Assembly (NCBI GenBank): GCA_012295275.1
Contig: CM022672.1
Coordinates: 26,307,430-26,371,429, forward strand
DNA length: 64,000 nt
Direction of reading: 5' to 3'
Source: Chrysomallon squamiferum
Taxonomy: Eukaryota; Mollusca; Gastropoda; Neomphalida; Peltospiridae
Shown here: piece by piece, positions 1 through 61,200 of the stretch
How positions within the stretch are numbered: the first letter of the stretch is position 1
Layout: the number at the start of each line of letters is the position of its first letter
Translations under genes and position numbers: made by a program
The notes under the pieces: model-generated
Told to the model about the DNA's origin: nothing
Databases searched by the model: none
The model's input: the letters and a program-made list of their open reading frames with translations, nothing else

Positions 1-596
1 TGCTAACCAATAACAGCAGTGTCGGAAAATACTAATGTGTCGTTATTGTGTTTATTCATTTATTGGCCGCTGTTTTCCAAACGTTCGAAGAATCGACACA
101 AAACGTTTCAGAAAAAACCTGCTACATTTTCATCAACATCAAGGAATCTTTTTTACTGTATTCATTTCACAACTGATAGTATAATATGCATCACTGACAT
201 GCAGTTTTGGGGATATATACAAGATCTCTTACTTCTAATTGAAAAAAATGTAGTGCATGGCATGCTTTCTCGGGTTTCATCTCTCTTTAATAGTGCCATA
301 AACCACATATAAGAAGTCATGTATAGCAGATTACAGATGTGCTGAGTGCGGTTTTAAATATATTTGTTTGTTCTCCTTTTTTATGTATCGTCATTAACAA
401 ACACAAGCACGCATACAAACAAACTGAACAAAGACAAAAACAAAGACAAATAAATTCCAAAGAACAATCGTTTAACTGCATTTTCTGTATTTGACAAAGA
501 AATGTTTAAAACACCTTGGAAATAATTAATTGCAACAACGGCTGCTATCGGAGTGGTTTCACGTTTTAGCTATAGGATATATTTATTATTTATTTC

Positions 597-657
597 TCTA
601 GGGGAGACAACATAAACAACTATAAAATTATATTATAGTTATGTCCCTTGTTCTATT
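597..657. repeat. Small palindromic repeat remnant
   Basis: AACTATAA and TTATAGTT form perfect 8-bp inverted arms around a short AT spacer. They are flanked outside by GGGGAGACAACATA and TTATGTCCCTT, which are imperfect reverse complements of each other. The outer parts resemble a degraded copy of the GAGTTATCTCCC-type inverted repeat seen intact at 49889-49941. It may be a MITE-like remnant; the family is not identified. Confidence 0.35.
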
Positions 658-1604
658 TGTTTAGTTAAGTATTAGACAACAAACAAACAAACAAACAAAC
701 AACAAAAAACTATAAAAAAAACCACAAAAAACAACAACAATAAAACTTTGTCTATTAATTTTTGCATGTATGTGTGTGAGAGTCCCTGTGCATTGTATTC
801 GTGACAAAATCAGTAACTAATTCTAAATTAAGGAATATCGTTAATTACAAAGCAATAAAATATTACAATTAAAAATATATTTACCTAACTGCTCTCTGTT
901 TTAGGGAATCTTTGTTCAGATTTGTTAACGTTGTACAAACACAGATTTTTCACTTGTGTTCTAGGTTTATAATAACACTAGCAGCAGTAGTGCGGTTCTA
1001 GTTGTAGCGGAAGTAGTAGTAGTAGCAGTAACAACATCAACAACAACAACAAAAAAAACAGACATTTATCTTGGCTATTATTAATATTAGAAATATGTGT
1101 TTTGGGAGTGACACGCTTACTTATCATTTAAGAAGCAATGACTTCATTTTTTATCTGTCGGGATACTGCATTTAGAGCAGAGGCTATTTTTGGAATGAAG
1201 ACAACACCTATTCGGGTGAACCCTTTTTCTATTTATAAAAAGAGGAAATTCTCGTTTACTACGTCATAATATCATTAATCTCCATACAGCAAGTGATGTA
1301 TAAGTAAAACGATTTAATTTGAAAAAATTGTTTTTGATGTTTACATATTTATATTTATTTTCATTATCATTATACCAAAGACGATACCACCTCTATAAAA
1401 TCAGGAGAACATAACAAATTTCTGATTTAATATTTTTAATATTAGTATTTTTATTTTTGAACAGGATTACATATCAATAAAATTAATGGAAAGTAAATGT
1501 ATATTTGCATGTTTGCACGCGCGAGTGTGAGACAGTGAGAAAAGAGGAAAGAATGATAAAAGATATTTATTATTAGGTTGGACTTCGACATTTTTAAAAA
1601 TTAA

Positions 1605-1610
1605 AGATAG

Positions 1611-1687
<77 letters not shown>
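1605..1687. repeat. (GATA)n-(GA)n compound microsatellite
   Basis: About six GATA units run directly into a long uninterrupted GA tract, about 83 bp in all. It lies about 400 bp upstream of the SLK promoter. Length is likely polymorphic. Confidence 0.95.
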
Positions 1688-1691
<4 letters not shown>

Positions 1692-2080
1692 CAGAAAAAT
1701 GTTCTGCTGTGTATGTATGTATGTGTGTGTGTATTATATATAATTATTCGTGTAGTTTATAGATCATAAATTAGTTTCAGGATATATATGAAATTAATAT
1801 ACGATTGATAAATTTGAGCAAGAATCACATAATTTATAATAAATTTTAAATTTAGAAATATGGATGAGAATTAAGTGTCTGTAGATTTTTAAAATTGTCA
1901 CGATGTTTCTTAAGCTTAACATATCAAGGCATTTTCTCTAATAATTATTTATTATTATTTTACTTGTTATTAAATTAGACCAAATGCATATATTTGATGT
2001 TTTTAATATTCTCGTACAAAATCATTCTGCTTAACATTTATGTAATGTATAGAAAATATCTTTTGTCTTTATGGGACATA

Positions 2081-2314
2081 ATACGCATGCGTAAAGATCT
2101 GTCAAGATGGCGGATGTGAAGTGTGAAAAAGACATTAGAAATAATACTGGATATAATATGTTCAGTTTTTGCACACTTAATGACTGTATCATTTGTTCAT
2201 TGGCTATTTCCGGGTAGAAAATTTATTAACTGTTGATTGCACTTGCAGATAAATAATGGATTTAAGTTATATATAAACATTTTACTACGAATGTGATTAA
2301 AATAGAACTGCAAC
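2081..2314 (+). promoter_or_regulatory. SLK promoter and 5' UTR with NRF1-like and YY1/TISU-like elements
   Basis: At 2082-2093 lies the perfect palindrome TACGCATGCGTA, which resembles an NRF1 half-site pair. At 2103-2113 lies CAAGATGGCGG, matching the YY1 core and, except for its last base, the TISU motif (translation initiator of short 5' UTRs). There is no clear TATA box at a useful distance. Such motifs are typical of TATA-less housekeeping promoters. The main start codon is at 2315, about 200 bp downstream, so either the transcript has a longer 5' UTR or an intron or second start site lies between. Transcription start is inferred, not shown. Confidence 0.55.
2107..2217 (+). other. Upstream ORF of 36 codons in the SLK 5' UTR
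   Basis: The ATG inside the AAGATGGCGG element opens a 36-codon frame ending at TAG 2215-2217, 97 bp before the SLK start. Its peptide begins MADVKCEKDIRNN and has no recognised domain. If the transcript starts upstream of 2107, ribosomes would meet this start first, in a strong context (purine at -3, G at +4), so it could dampen SLK translation. If transcription starts within or after the element it is irrelevant. Confidence 0.4.
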
Positions 2315-51224
<48,910 letters not shown>

Positions 51225-52241
51225 TAGAATCTTCACTTGTTTATATAGGATGTACATACTTTCTCTTATAGACTGTGATGCACTTTCGTAAACATTTGTG
51301 AATTAGAAAAGAGTTTTCAGGCTGTTCTCAGTAACAGGTATACATATGGATGCCAATAAGAGAAGCAAAATGTGGCTTATATTTCAGAAGTGCCCTCATT
51401 TTTAAAGTGTCGAATATAACAAATAACAAAAAAAAAGATTTTTAGTATTAGAAATTATGCTTATTATTTGTATCTGGATGTATTTAGAGTCAGATTGTTA
51501 TTATACAACCGATTTCATCAGGATTTTTTTAAGTTGTCTGTGGAAATGATAAAGAAGTCTAACATTTCTTGACTGGACAGGCATTCATGTTTCTGTACTA
51601 ATCAGAACAAAAATTATGCATAAATGAAACTAATTCAAGGGAAATTACTTCTGATAAAAGACAAAAACATACAAACATAATGAAATTGTGGGGTGAATTA
51701 TTTTCTTTTTTAACCCCATAACATATCTATTTTTTCTTGTCTTATTGTTATTTTCTTTTTATTAACAAAAATTGTTGGTCGATGGAATAAAATTATATTT
51801 ATTAGCTGTAAGAAACCAAATTAGATATGAAGTATGAGAGTGAATTCAGATTAGCATTTTTGTACATACTTTAAATATTGTAGACATTTTTAATGAAGAT
51901 TTGTTACAAACTAGGCACACAGGTGTGCACTAGTGATTTCAGTGATGCTTGTGTTAATTTTAATTTTATGAAACAAAGATCTTTTACTTTTATGAAAAAG
52001 AAAATGTATATACAAATAGAAATGTTTTGGGGAATTTAGAATTAATGACATTAGAAAACAGAATTAAGAGATAACTGTTTCAGAAGTGAAATGCTAATAC
52101 TGGAGAAAAGGTTTATAAAAATATTTCAAAAAAATAAAATATGCTAGTTACTCTATAATAACATGTTTAGAGGAAAATTGGTTCTAATTGAATGAAAAAA
52201 CCATCATATTCTAAAATATTGATAAATGAATGACTTGTTTA

Positions 52242-54859
52242 CTGGTGATGTACATATGAATTATCAGCGATCTTTACCCAGGAAGATATTTCTGTCATCT
52301 GACAGAGGAAACTTTGGAAAGAGATATAGATTTAATGACTTCACTATATATATCTGTTAATTGGTTGTGCTTAGCATTAATGTTTTGTGTACATTTATGA
52401 GTGATAAGTATGTCAGGTTGAGAGGTATGTTCTGCAAGTGTTGGTGAAAATGAAAACATGATTATCACTGTAATTTTCATTCCATGTCAATGTATATTTT
52501 TGATCTCTTTGTGTTTTAGACTGAACATTTAAGTAATATATTGTGTTTGGTAACATCAAGAAAGGCGAGACAATTCCACCTCAGAAAATAAATTCTGTCT
52601 GTAGTAAAGTTCTGGACATAATGTAGACGACTACCAAAAGAAAGATAAGAAAAAGAATTCAACTCACAGTAAGGTTACTGTTGATCATGTTAAGACAGGA
52701 TTTTCCTATATGACTGGAAATTTTTAGTTAACAAAACATTTATTTATTTATTTATTTATTTATTTATTTTATTTTATTTTATTTTATTTTATTTTATTAT
52801 TATTATTTTTTATTTTATTATTAATATATAATGTTTTTTAAATTTCTGTTTGTAAGTATTTTAAGATATTTTACAGTATTTGTATTTATTAATTTTATTA
52901 TGTAAATTTTAAATTAGAACAACACCTAAACATAACACCAACAACTACTGTATTGTTATAATTCAGTTATAAAATACTTTAAATACAGAGAAAGGTGGTC
53001 CAGTGAAGCAACAAAAATGGTGGTGTTTTTTTGTTGTTTTTTTGGTGAATATGTATATTTGGAATTTTTTTTCTCAGGTGTATATGTTTTCATATTGTGA
53101 ATTGTCCAGACAGCTTGCCATATAGCAGTGTAACTGATTTAGAAATTTTAGAGTTGTAGCTGTTGCTTTCTTTCTGTCTTTTATTATTATCACAATTTGT
53201 TTTTCTTTTTCACTTTTTGTTTTCAGTGATAATTAAACTGATTATTTTTTCAATGCTGTAGCATTTTTTAATTCATATTTGTTGTCTTAAAACAATAATT
53301 TGATAGATTTTGTACTCTAGGGATAAAATAGTGAGGCTGAAATGAAAGTAAAGTGAGAGACACAATAATTTTCTGAATCCTGCTTGTTCTGCTAACAATT
53401 TCAAGCTTTGAAAATATAATAATTGACTAATCTACCATAGATTTGTTGATTTTAATGGCAGTTATGAATATTTTTCTTTTTTGTTGTTTTGGGATATTTT
53501 ATTAAGACAATTTTCCTTTATTTTATGCATGCATGATAAATGAACTAAGAAATGTGCAAGTTTAGTACTTTCTTAACAGTACATTGTATACATACTGTGT
53601 TTGATGTGTCATCATGCAGAGGATGTACTTTGTTTTTTGTCATTCATGTTCATTTACAAATAAAAACTAAAAATAACATTATTACTACTTATTATTTTCT
53701 CAATCCTTTCCATCTTTATTCCCTCTACACTGTTTCCATACACACTGAATTATATATTTTGAAAAGTAGTATTACTAATTGTATATTTGTGCAGAATCTT
53801 TATTCTTTTTGTTTGTATTTTTTTGTTTTTTTTTGATGATTATTCGAAGGGTAGTTTGAATTGTGTATTAATACTCTGTATATTTATGATCACGATTACA
53901 ATATTGATTATGTTACCCAGAGATAATAACTGTATAAATTTGGTAGTTTGCTGTACAGTTTGTATTACATTGTGATGTTAGATTCCTTTTTCTTTTCTTT
54001 CTTTTTTTGTGTGTGTATTTCTTTTTTCATTTTATTAACCAGTACTAACCAAATGCACAGAAAGTAATAATGGAAGAGCCTGTAGATTGTTCCTTCAGCC
54101 AGTGTGTTGGATAGAATATATATTATTTGAAGAATTATAATATTAGTTAATTTCTCATCATGGAGAAAAACTTCCGAAGTAGATTATTTAACATGTTTGA
54201 CTTTCTGTTTTTCGTTACGTTTATTTTTTCTTTTGTTTTAGAAAATATTTAAGCACAATTGATGAATAAGCACAGCTGATGTTACTTATTTTAGAAGAAG
54301 ACAAATAAAATATAAGAACTGTGTTCGCCGTTTTACAGGCTTAATTTAGATTATTTTATTTCAGTTTAAAACTTTCCAGTGTATTTGTCTTAAGTGGATA
54401 CACTCATCAATACTATATTATTTCATCCCTTACTATAAACACTTTGAATGTCAACTTTAAAGACTGTTCATCATTTAAGGAAGACTAAAATGCAAAACAA
54501 AGTACAAAATAAGTAAAAACAAAAATAGTGAGAAAATGGTCCTGTATGGGTGGATATTGTATTTCTACAGCAGTTTGATAATGACTGTTAAATTCTGCTA
54601 CTAGAGTGAAATCGAACTAATGTAGATCCAAACTCTTGATAATGTAAAGTGTAGGGTCATGTAATATTGATTGAGCTGGATAATTGTATGAAAGAGAAGG
54701 CCTAAAAAAAAAGAAGCCAAATACTGTTAATGTGTGTAACTAAATTGACTAAATTCACATTATGGGAAGATAAAGTAAAGAAGTAAGTGAGGCTAATTAT
54801 CATCATGTCTGAATTTTTATTATTTCAAAACAATAATAAGAGATCAATAGCAAAATCAA
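52242..54859 (+). repeat. Long direct repeat, copy 1 (SLK 3' region)
   Basis: Matches 61369-64000 in the same orientation with an offset of 9127 bp at the start and 9141 bp at the window end. I count roughly two dozen substitutions (about 1%) plus small indels, the largest in the TTTA repeat. Copy 1 is in its expected place behind the SLK stop, so it is the original location. Confidence 0.95.
52738..52798. repeat. (TTTA)n-(TTTTA)n microsatellite
   Basis: About eight TTTA units running into about six TTTTA units. The equivalent tract in copy 2 (61866-61940) has more TTTA units, showing it is length-variable. Confidence 0.95.
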
Positions 54860-57800
54860 CTGTTCATTACAAATTATGAAATAATGACATTTTTCTTACA
54901 AATTTAGATAAACTTTACCAAACACAATCAGCATGAATCATTGTTCTGCAGTCATTATTATACAACAGAAATGTTTCAAGTTTTGTTTTGTTTTGGTAAT
55001 ATTAATATGCAGTATGTTTTTTTTGTTTTTTTTTAAAAAGAAGAAATTAATAGTAAATTAGTAATTTGAATAAAATGTTTGGGTGGTTTGGACCTCCTAA
55101 AACTATTTCAGTTACTTAATCATTTTAACTTGCTCGTTCACACTATATAGTTTTCTGCAAATCTTTTTTTTTTTCTCTAAGTTTTCATACCTATCTTTCA
55201 TACAGTACTAAGCTTTTTGAATTATCAAAAATATTATAAAAAATACTTGTATTTTCTGTTTAACAAAGATGTTAAGGTCAGACAAATGAATGTAACTGAT
55301 ATTTCAATGCAGTGTTTTGTGTTTTACCACTATATTTTATAGCTGACGTTTACTAAACATTGTTTTATAAAGCTTCTTACATATCTACAGATATGTTTAA
55401 TGTCACTGGATCTTCCTATAATAAACATTATCATCACATCTGTTGGTTATTTTTATTTTTTTCTATTTTTTTTTATAATGGATAAAACTTGCTGTATTAG
55501 TAAGCTGGTATTTAAATAGTACAGTAGATTTTAAAATTAAATTTGTGTATCAATGTTTTAAACTATATTCAAGATCTTTCAATGGATTTTTTTAAAAAAG
55601 CACAGAACTTGTAATTTACTTATTCACTTTTATTTCTCTACCATTTTAAAATACATTGAGAAAGTGTTTTCAAAAGGATAATATAAGGCAGTGACTAAGC
55701 ATTTGTCTAAAAAGAAAGTTGAGTTACATATCCTGTAACATTATAATCTAAACTGTGGTATGTGCTTTCCTCCATTGGGAAAATTTATAAAACACCTCTA
55801 ATCTATAAAAATATTTTGTTGACAGTACCTCAATTCTAATATGATGATACTTGATAATCATAAACAACAGGAGTGGATAACTGGTGGTTTCTCATTGTCA
55901 CAGAACCCATTACTCAGTAAATATATGTGTGTGTGTATGTATAAATTTGATGTTAAGGTGTGTACCCTCATGCTCTAAATGACATTCCAGCTGAAGTTGG
56001 ATGACAGTTTCACATCTTGCTTTGCTCATGCAATGGACATGGGGGAAAATAACTGTAAAATTTATCATTTCAAATCATAAACATCTACATATTGTTTCAG
56101 AACCTTCCCCTTAGCTAAAGTATAATCCATCACTGAATAATTACAAAAGGTATTGGACATTAGTATATCCTATATTTGCCAACATTTTTATGAGTAAAAA
56201 TAATCTTCATCTTTTATCAATGATTTTCAGATGATTTTCAAACCAATTTTCATAACTTCAAACAGAATAAAGTATATTTAGTATTTTATACCTGTTTTAA
56301 TACTTTTTTTGGCACAACTTAAATAAAATGTAATCCAAAACCACATGAATTATTAAATTAATTAATTTAATAAATAAATGTTCATTAACCAGAAAAATTA
56401 TGTTATGAATTTGTCACTAAACTGGAGATCAAGAAGACTTTTAAAAGATTTTAATTACTTATGTTTGAAAATAAATTAAAAATACTTTTTTTTTTTTAAT
56501 AGATTAACTTTATGTCATGGAGATGCAACTAATAAATCATTGTCAGTTTTTGAAACAAGATCAGACTTAACATATACTACGATGTATTACTAAGATGATA
56601 TGCAATAAAGGATACTCAGCAAACAGCCACTACTATTAAAAGAATGAAACGATCATTGACCCCAACTGGTTTATCTGTTATCGTTCCAGAATTTGTAGTG
56701 TTCAAGTCTTCTGAATCAAACCTGACTCTTCAAATAACATAATAAAATAAATAAACAATAAATGATAGGACCTTTCTTGAGCTAATGATGTTACATTAAT
56801 AATATTGTATGTTAAGTCACATTATATCTGTCCCTTCACACCAAAATCCTGGTTGTGAAATCACTAGACCAAGATTCTTTTTTCTTATCATTTCAAGTAA
56901 AGCAATTGTTTCAGTTCACAACCTGTTGTTTATGCTCACATCATTGTTCATTCACAAATGCTTATCTAAAATACAGTCAATCACATGGTTACTTGTTCTT
57001 TTGTCATCAGATTCATCATTACCCACATTTATAAAGCTATAAAAATAAGCATAGATTGAAATTCTGTTGTATGCATTGTTACATAAAACACTTCTTTCTT
57101 ACAGTTTCATAATTTTATGCTAGTTCTTTTATCCTCAGACATCAGCTTTGAATATAAACTATATTTTATGTCATGTATATATTATAAAACTGATGTTATC
57201 ATCTATTTAGAAAAATAATATGAATTTAAAATTAAAAAAAACTACCAGTATAAGACAAGAAAATATGTATATTGGAACAAAATTATGTATTTTTAACAAA
57301 TAAACAGTGAAATTTAGGCATGTGATAACTTTGGGTCTCAACATAAAGAGGCTTAAATTATAATTTTTCTTAATTTATTAGAATTATTATAATTTATATT
57401 TAACTAACAAGTAAATTATATTAATTAACATCTGCTAAATAACAATTAACAGAAAATAAATAAATAAATATAAAAATATAAAGCAGAAAATAAACGTTTA
57501 TCCTCATCAGATAAAACTAAACTGCAATATTATTTTTCTATATATCCGTGCGTGACTTGAGGTAATATTAAAATTATCATCATTATTATTATTATGTATA
57601 CTACATCACTAAAAGGGTATTATTGTACTATATTATCTATGTTATAACGTTACGTGGGCAGAATACGAATCGAGTCAAACGTATTTAAGTTACTTGGAAT
57701 AAAGAACAGTATTATTTTAATCCATGGAAGAGAAGGATATCTGAACTAATTAAGTAACAGCCGTCGGAGCGAGAATGTCGACATTTGATTAAAAAAAGAA

Positions 57801-57900
57801 AAAAAAAGAAAAAAAAGAAAACAACTTTGAAAAAGCACATAATATTTTTTGAAACAGACACAAATCTGAAATAAGCGAGTAATTCCCCTTTGAGCACTGC

Positions 57901-58063
57901 CTACCAACAAAGACTTGTGGGTAATTTCTAGCAAGTGTCCGCCATATTTGTTGGAATGTCTTAAGTTGACAGCTATTGTTAATGTGGCTGCTAAAGTATT
58001 ACTTGAGCTCTGAATAGTTACTAACCAGTCATTCTTTTTCAATCGGGTGCCTAACCCACTAAA
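57901..58063 (+). promoter_or_regulatory. Putative FAM193 promoter and 5' UTR with reverse YY1-like site
   Basis: CCGCCAT at 57939-57945 reads AATATGGCGGAC on the minus strand, a close match to the YY1 core. The GC content rises locally between 57740 and 58210. The start context is CTAAAATGAGT. No TATA box is evident. The transcription start is inferred only from proximity to exon 1. Confidence 0.45.
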
Positions 58064-58216
58064 ATGAGTGCAGTAGACAGCAAAAAATCGAAGCGACGAA
58101 AGAACAAGTCAACGGTTGTCAAAACGAATGCATCGAGTTCCAGTGCCAATGGCCCCGTCTCAAATGATGTTTTACTTGGCTCCGAAAATGATACAGAAGG
58201 ATGCGGCGAGGCAGAG
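58064..58216 (+). CDS. FAM193A: FAM193 exon 1 (residues 1-51)
   Basis: Begins MSAVDSKKSKRRKNKSTVVK, a basic N-terminus typical of FAM193 proteins, followed by Ser/Asn-rich NASSSSANGPVSNDV and acidic ENDTEGCGEAE. Donor GTATTA at 58217, phase 0. The donor is not a strong one, so a small shift of the border is possible. Confidence 0.78.
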
Positions 58217-61200
58217 GTATTACTTTATTTCCTGTGCACTAAAAGTAATCTGCTCATTTAAAAACACTGCTGTAATAGCTGAATGCATGGTTACAACCTA
58301 CTTTGCAAAATGACTAATTTCTGAAATTATTTCGACCAATCCTTAAGACTTAAGTTAGATTTTTATGTTTTGTAGAGACACCTCTAAGCTATTATTTATT
58401 ATTACATAAAACAAAAATCAGAAGAACAAAATAAATATTTAATCATCAGTCAACTTACGACATAATTCACTTTCATTTTCCGTAGGTCACTTTCATTTTA
58501 TTATATCCTCATGATCTGATGATGGAGCATGCATACTTGTGTAATATATTTGATTATATCATCTTAATCCAATTGAATAAGTACTATAATTTTAACATAA
58601 TTGATTTGTGGAAATATAATCATTGCTAAAGTTATAAAAGTATTGGGTTTAATTCATGTTTAACTTTAATAAGGATATGTCATTTTTTTAAAGAGTTTTA
58701 AATTTTAAAGGTACTTTTTAACAAGATTGATAAATATATATGTGTAAGAAATTGTTTTACTAGCAATACTTCTTGGTAGTGATAAAGGCCAGTTTTCAAA
58801 ATTTTGATTTGTTCATATCAAGTTCCTAATTTTTTAGGTTTACCTGCTACTGTTCAGATGCATACTCTGCCATAATCATCACCACCTTTCAGTATTTGTA
58901 ACTGGTTTTGTTTAGTCATGGATTGTATAAATTTTGATTCATGTATAATTATTACATTATAAAAAATTATATTTTTTTCATAAATTAAATTTTGCAGTTA
59001 AACTGAATATTGTGAACAGTGATGGTGATTATTATTTGACTGAAATTAGAAATATAAGTAAATGAATGTGATAAGTATACTTTTATACTTGAGAAAATAA
59101 AGATTGATACTAATACTTTATTCAGTTGTTTTTTCAGAATCAATATGATTAGCAGCTATTAATTATTGCACTTGGGAAGTTTCAGAAATTTTGCTTCTTG
59201 AAATAGTTCTTGTTAAAAGGATATCAAACATTTTAATTTGGCTACTTCCCTAATTCCATTATCATAGATTCATAATCATACTGATCTGCATTCAGTCATG
59301 TTTTTTAATTATTATTTTTTTTTTTAAATTTAATTTGTGGTTTTTTTGTCACCAAATCCAAATCACTTTTTATCTATCTAGATGATCTTGCAGTATACAG
59401 TAACCTATAATTAACAAATTCTATGTAAGATATTTGAGAAATTCTTAATGAAATTATTTGATAAATACTGCTAAGAATGTGTTGAAATAAAAGTTGATTC
59501 AGTCTAGGCATAATGCAAAAGCAAACTTTATTAATTTATTTTAAAATAATGTTACCTTGGTCATTACCATAAAACTGGCTATACATATTGTTTTAAGCAT
59601 CTGAGGTAACTGAACATTTTTTTTATGTTTGATTGTTGACAATTTTGTAAATTTGATAAGCATTCTTCTTAAATATTAAAATCTACAGCCTTTTTTCTTA
59701 TTATGTAGGTGTGTGTATACATATAAATGCACACACATACACAAACAGAACAATTGTTGTACATCTGTATTAAGATTTCAGGAAATGTATTGCACCATAG
59801 TTTTCAAGTGAAAAGTAACAGTGAAAAACAATTACTATGTTGTCAGTTTTTATTTATATAAAGATTTTTTTTTTTTTTAAACTGTTGAAATCTCATTTTA
59901 TTTCTGGACAGTAATGTGCAAACTGGCAGGAAATATACTGGAAAGTTACAGAATTAAAATAAGCTGAACAAAATTAATAGAAAATATTCTGGTTTTAAGC
60001 TTTAATCTAAATTGGTTTCAAAAGTATATCTCTGAATATAATAATTTAATTTATTAAATTAATCTGTTTCAATTTTTTAAAAAACCTCACAAAAACCCCC
60101 ATTTCAGATACTATAATCACAATTAGAATAACCCTTAAAAGGTTGGTCATTTCTATCTGATAATTGGTATTCCTTTTGCTGTTACTTCTGCTGCTTAATA
60201 TTTTATTATGTACTTGATTTTGATGAACATTATTCCTTTATTTTTGTTTATACCAGAGAACCTATAATTTTTTGTTATTTGACTCATATCATAATTTTGT
60301 TAATTGACACATATCATAAGATATTGATGCCTTTATCCTGTTATGATACTTAAGTCGTTTGTTTATAAAGTAGCAATAGTCTTTGTTTACTAATATTCAG
60401 CTAAGTGCATAGTGTTATTCACATAGCAGATGATTTATATAGTAGCTGGTAAGAAAATGCTACAAAATATTTTAATTATTATTGTTGTTATCATTATTAT
60501 TATTTTGTATTTTAGCACATAGAAAAAATGATGGATGCAACAGATTATTAATATTAATATTTTTATTATTTTTATTATTATTCTCAGTTGAAGTCAGAAG
60601 AAAATCAATGTCAGTGTCATGCATGTCTGCAGCAACAAGGCCAGACACTTCCCATGACTCTTCCTCAACACCCAAACTGTGAGAATCACAATGAGGACAA
60701 CTGTGATAGCTCTGATGACAGCTGTTCAGAAAAAAGTTCTTCCTCATCAGCCTCCAGTCAGAAGGATGGTAGCAAATATCGTGATTGTTGCTACTGTGAA
60801 TTCTTTGGTCATGGCACTGTAAGTAAATTAATGAACAGATATTCATGTCTTTTAATTCCACATTTATTTATTTAATCAAGTTTTATTTAGTTGTCAGAAA
60901 TCTCTGTGAGTAAATACTGACAGAATTAAACTTTGTTTTTGCATGCTACAAGATCCAGTATTAGTGAAAGAAATACATATTTATTTCTAAAGAAGTTATT
61001 TTATTCACTGATATTAAGAAAAATTAAACATTTTCATTTTAGCCTCCTGCTGCTCAGACAAGCAAGAACTATGCAGAGATGAGAGAAAGATTGAGAAGAC
61101 GACTCAAGAGAAGGGTTAGTTACTTTCTATAATGATTTTCACGGAATATTGAAAACTTAATCTATCACATTTGTTTATCATTTATTTTCAAATATTTTAA

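Larger units (their letters stand above)
1..2080. other. Upstream non-coding DNA of the SLK gene
   Basis: AT-rich DNA with no supported gene. It contains CAA/AAAC-rich stretches (about 660-740 and 1020-1060), GTAGTA/GCAGTA triplet runs near 1000-1030, a GATA/GA microsatellite and a small inverted repeat near 600-650. A 97-codon open frame at 19-312 has no recognisable domain and no splice context, and I treat it as chance. The end of an upstream gene could lie here unseen. Confidence 0.6.
51225..57900 (+). other. SLK 3' UTR and intergenic region
   Basis: No coding gene supported. Possible polyadenylation hexamers AATAAA occur at 51786-51791, 52587-52592, 53659-53664 and 54304-54309, so the 3' UTR could be from 0.6 to over 3 kb long. 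The part 52242-54859 is present again at 61369-64000. Beyond about 55000 it is AT-rich spacer. The 94-aa frame at 53552-53836 is Tyr/Phe/Ser-rich and has no domain; I do not accept it as a gene. Confidence 0.65.

Noticed and set aside
19-312. 97-codon open frame at the left edge
   Set aside because: No recognisable domain, no splice signals with a partner exon, and composition like the surrounding non-coding DNA.
53552-53836. 94-codon frame, identical in the second copy at 62691-62975
   Set aside because: Identity between copies is explained by the recent duplication and the lowly diverged core, not by protein-level selection; no domain and biased composition.
58116-58313. Second frame overlapping FAM193 exon 1
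   Set aside because: Out-of-frame shadow; the accepted frame has the basic N-terminus and joins exon 2 in phase 0.
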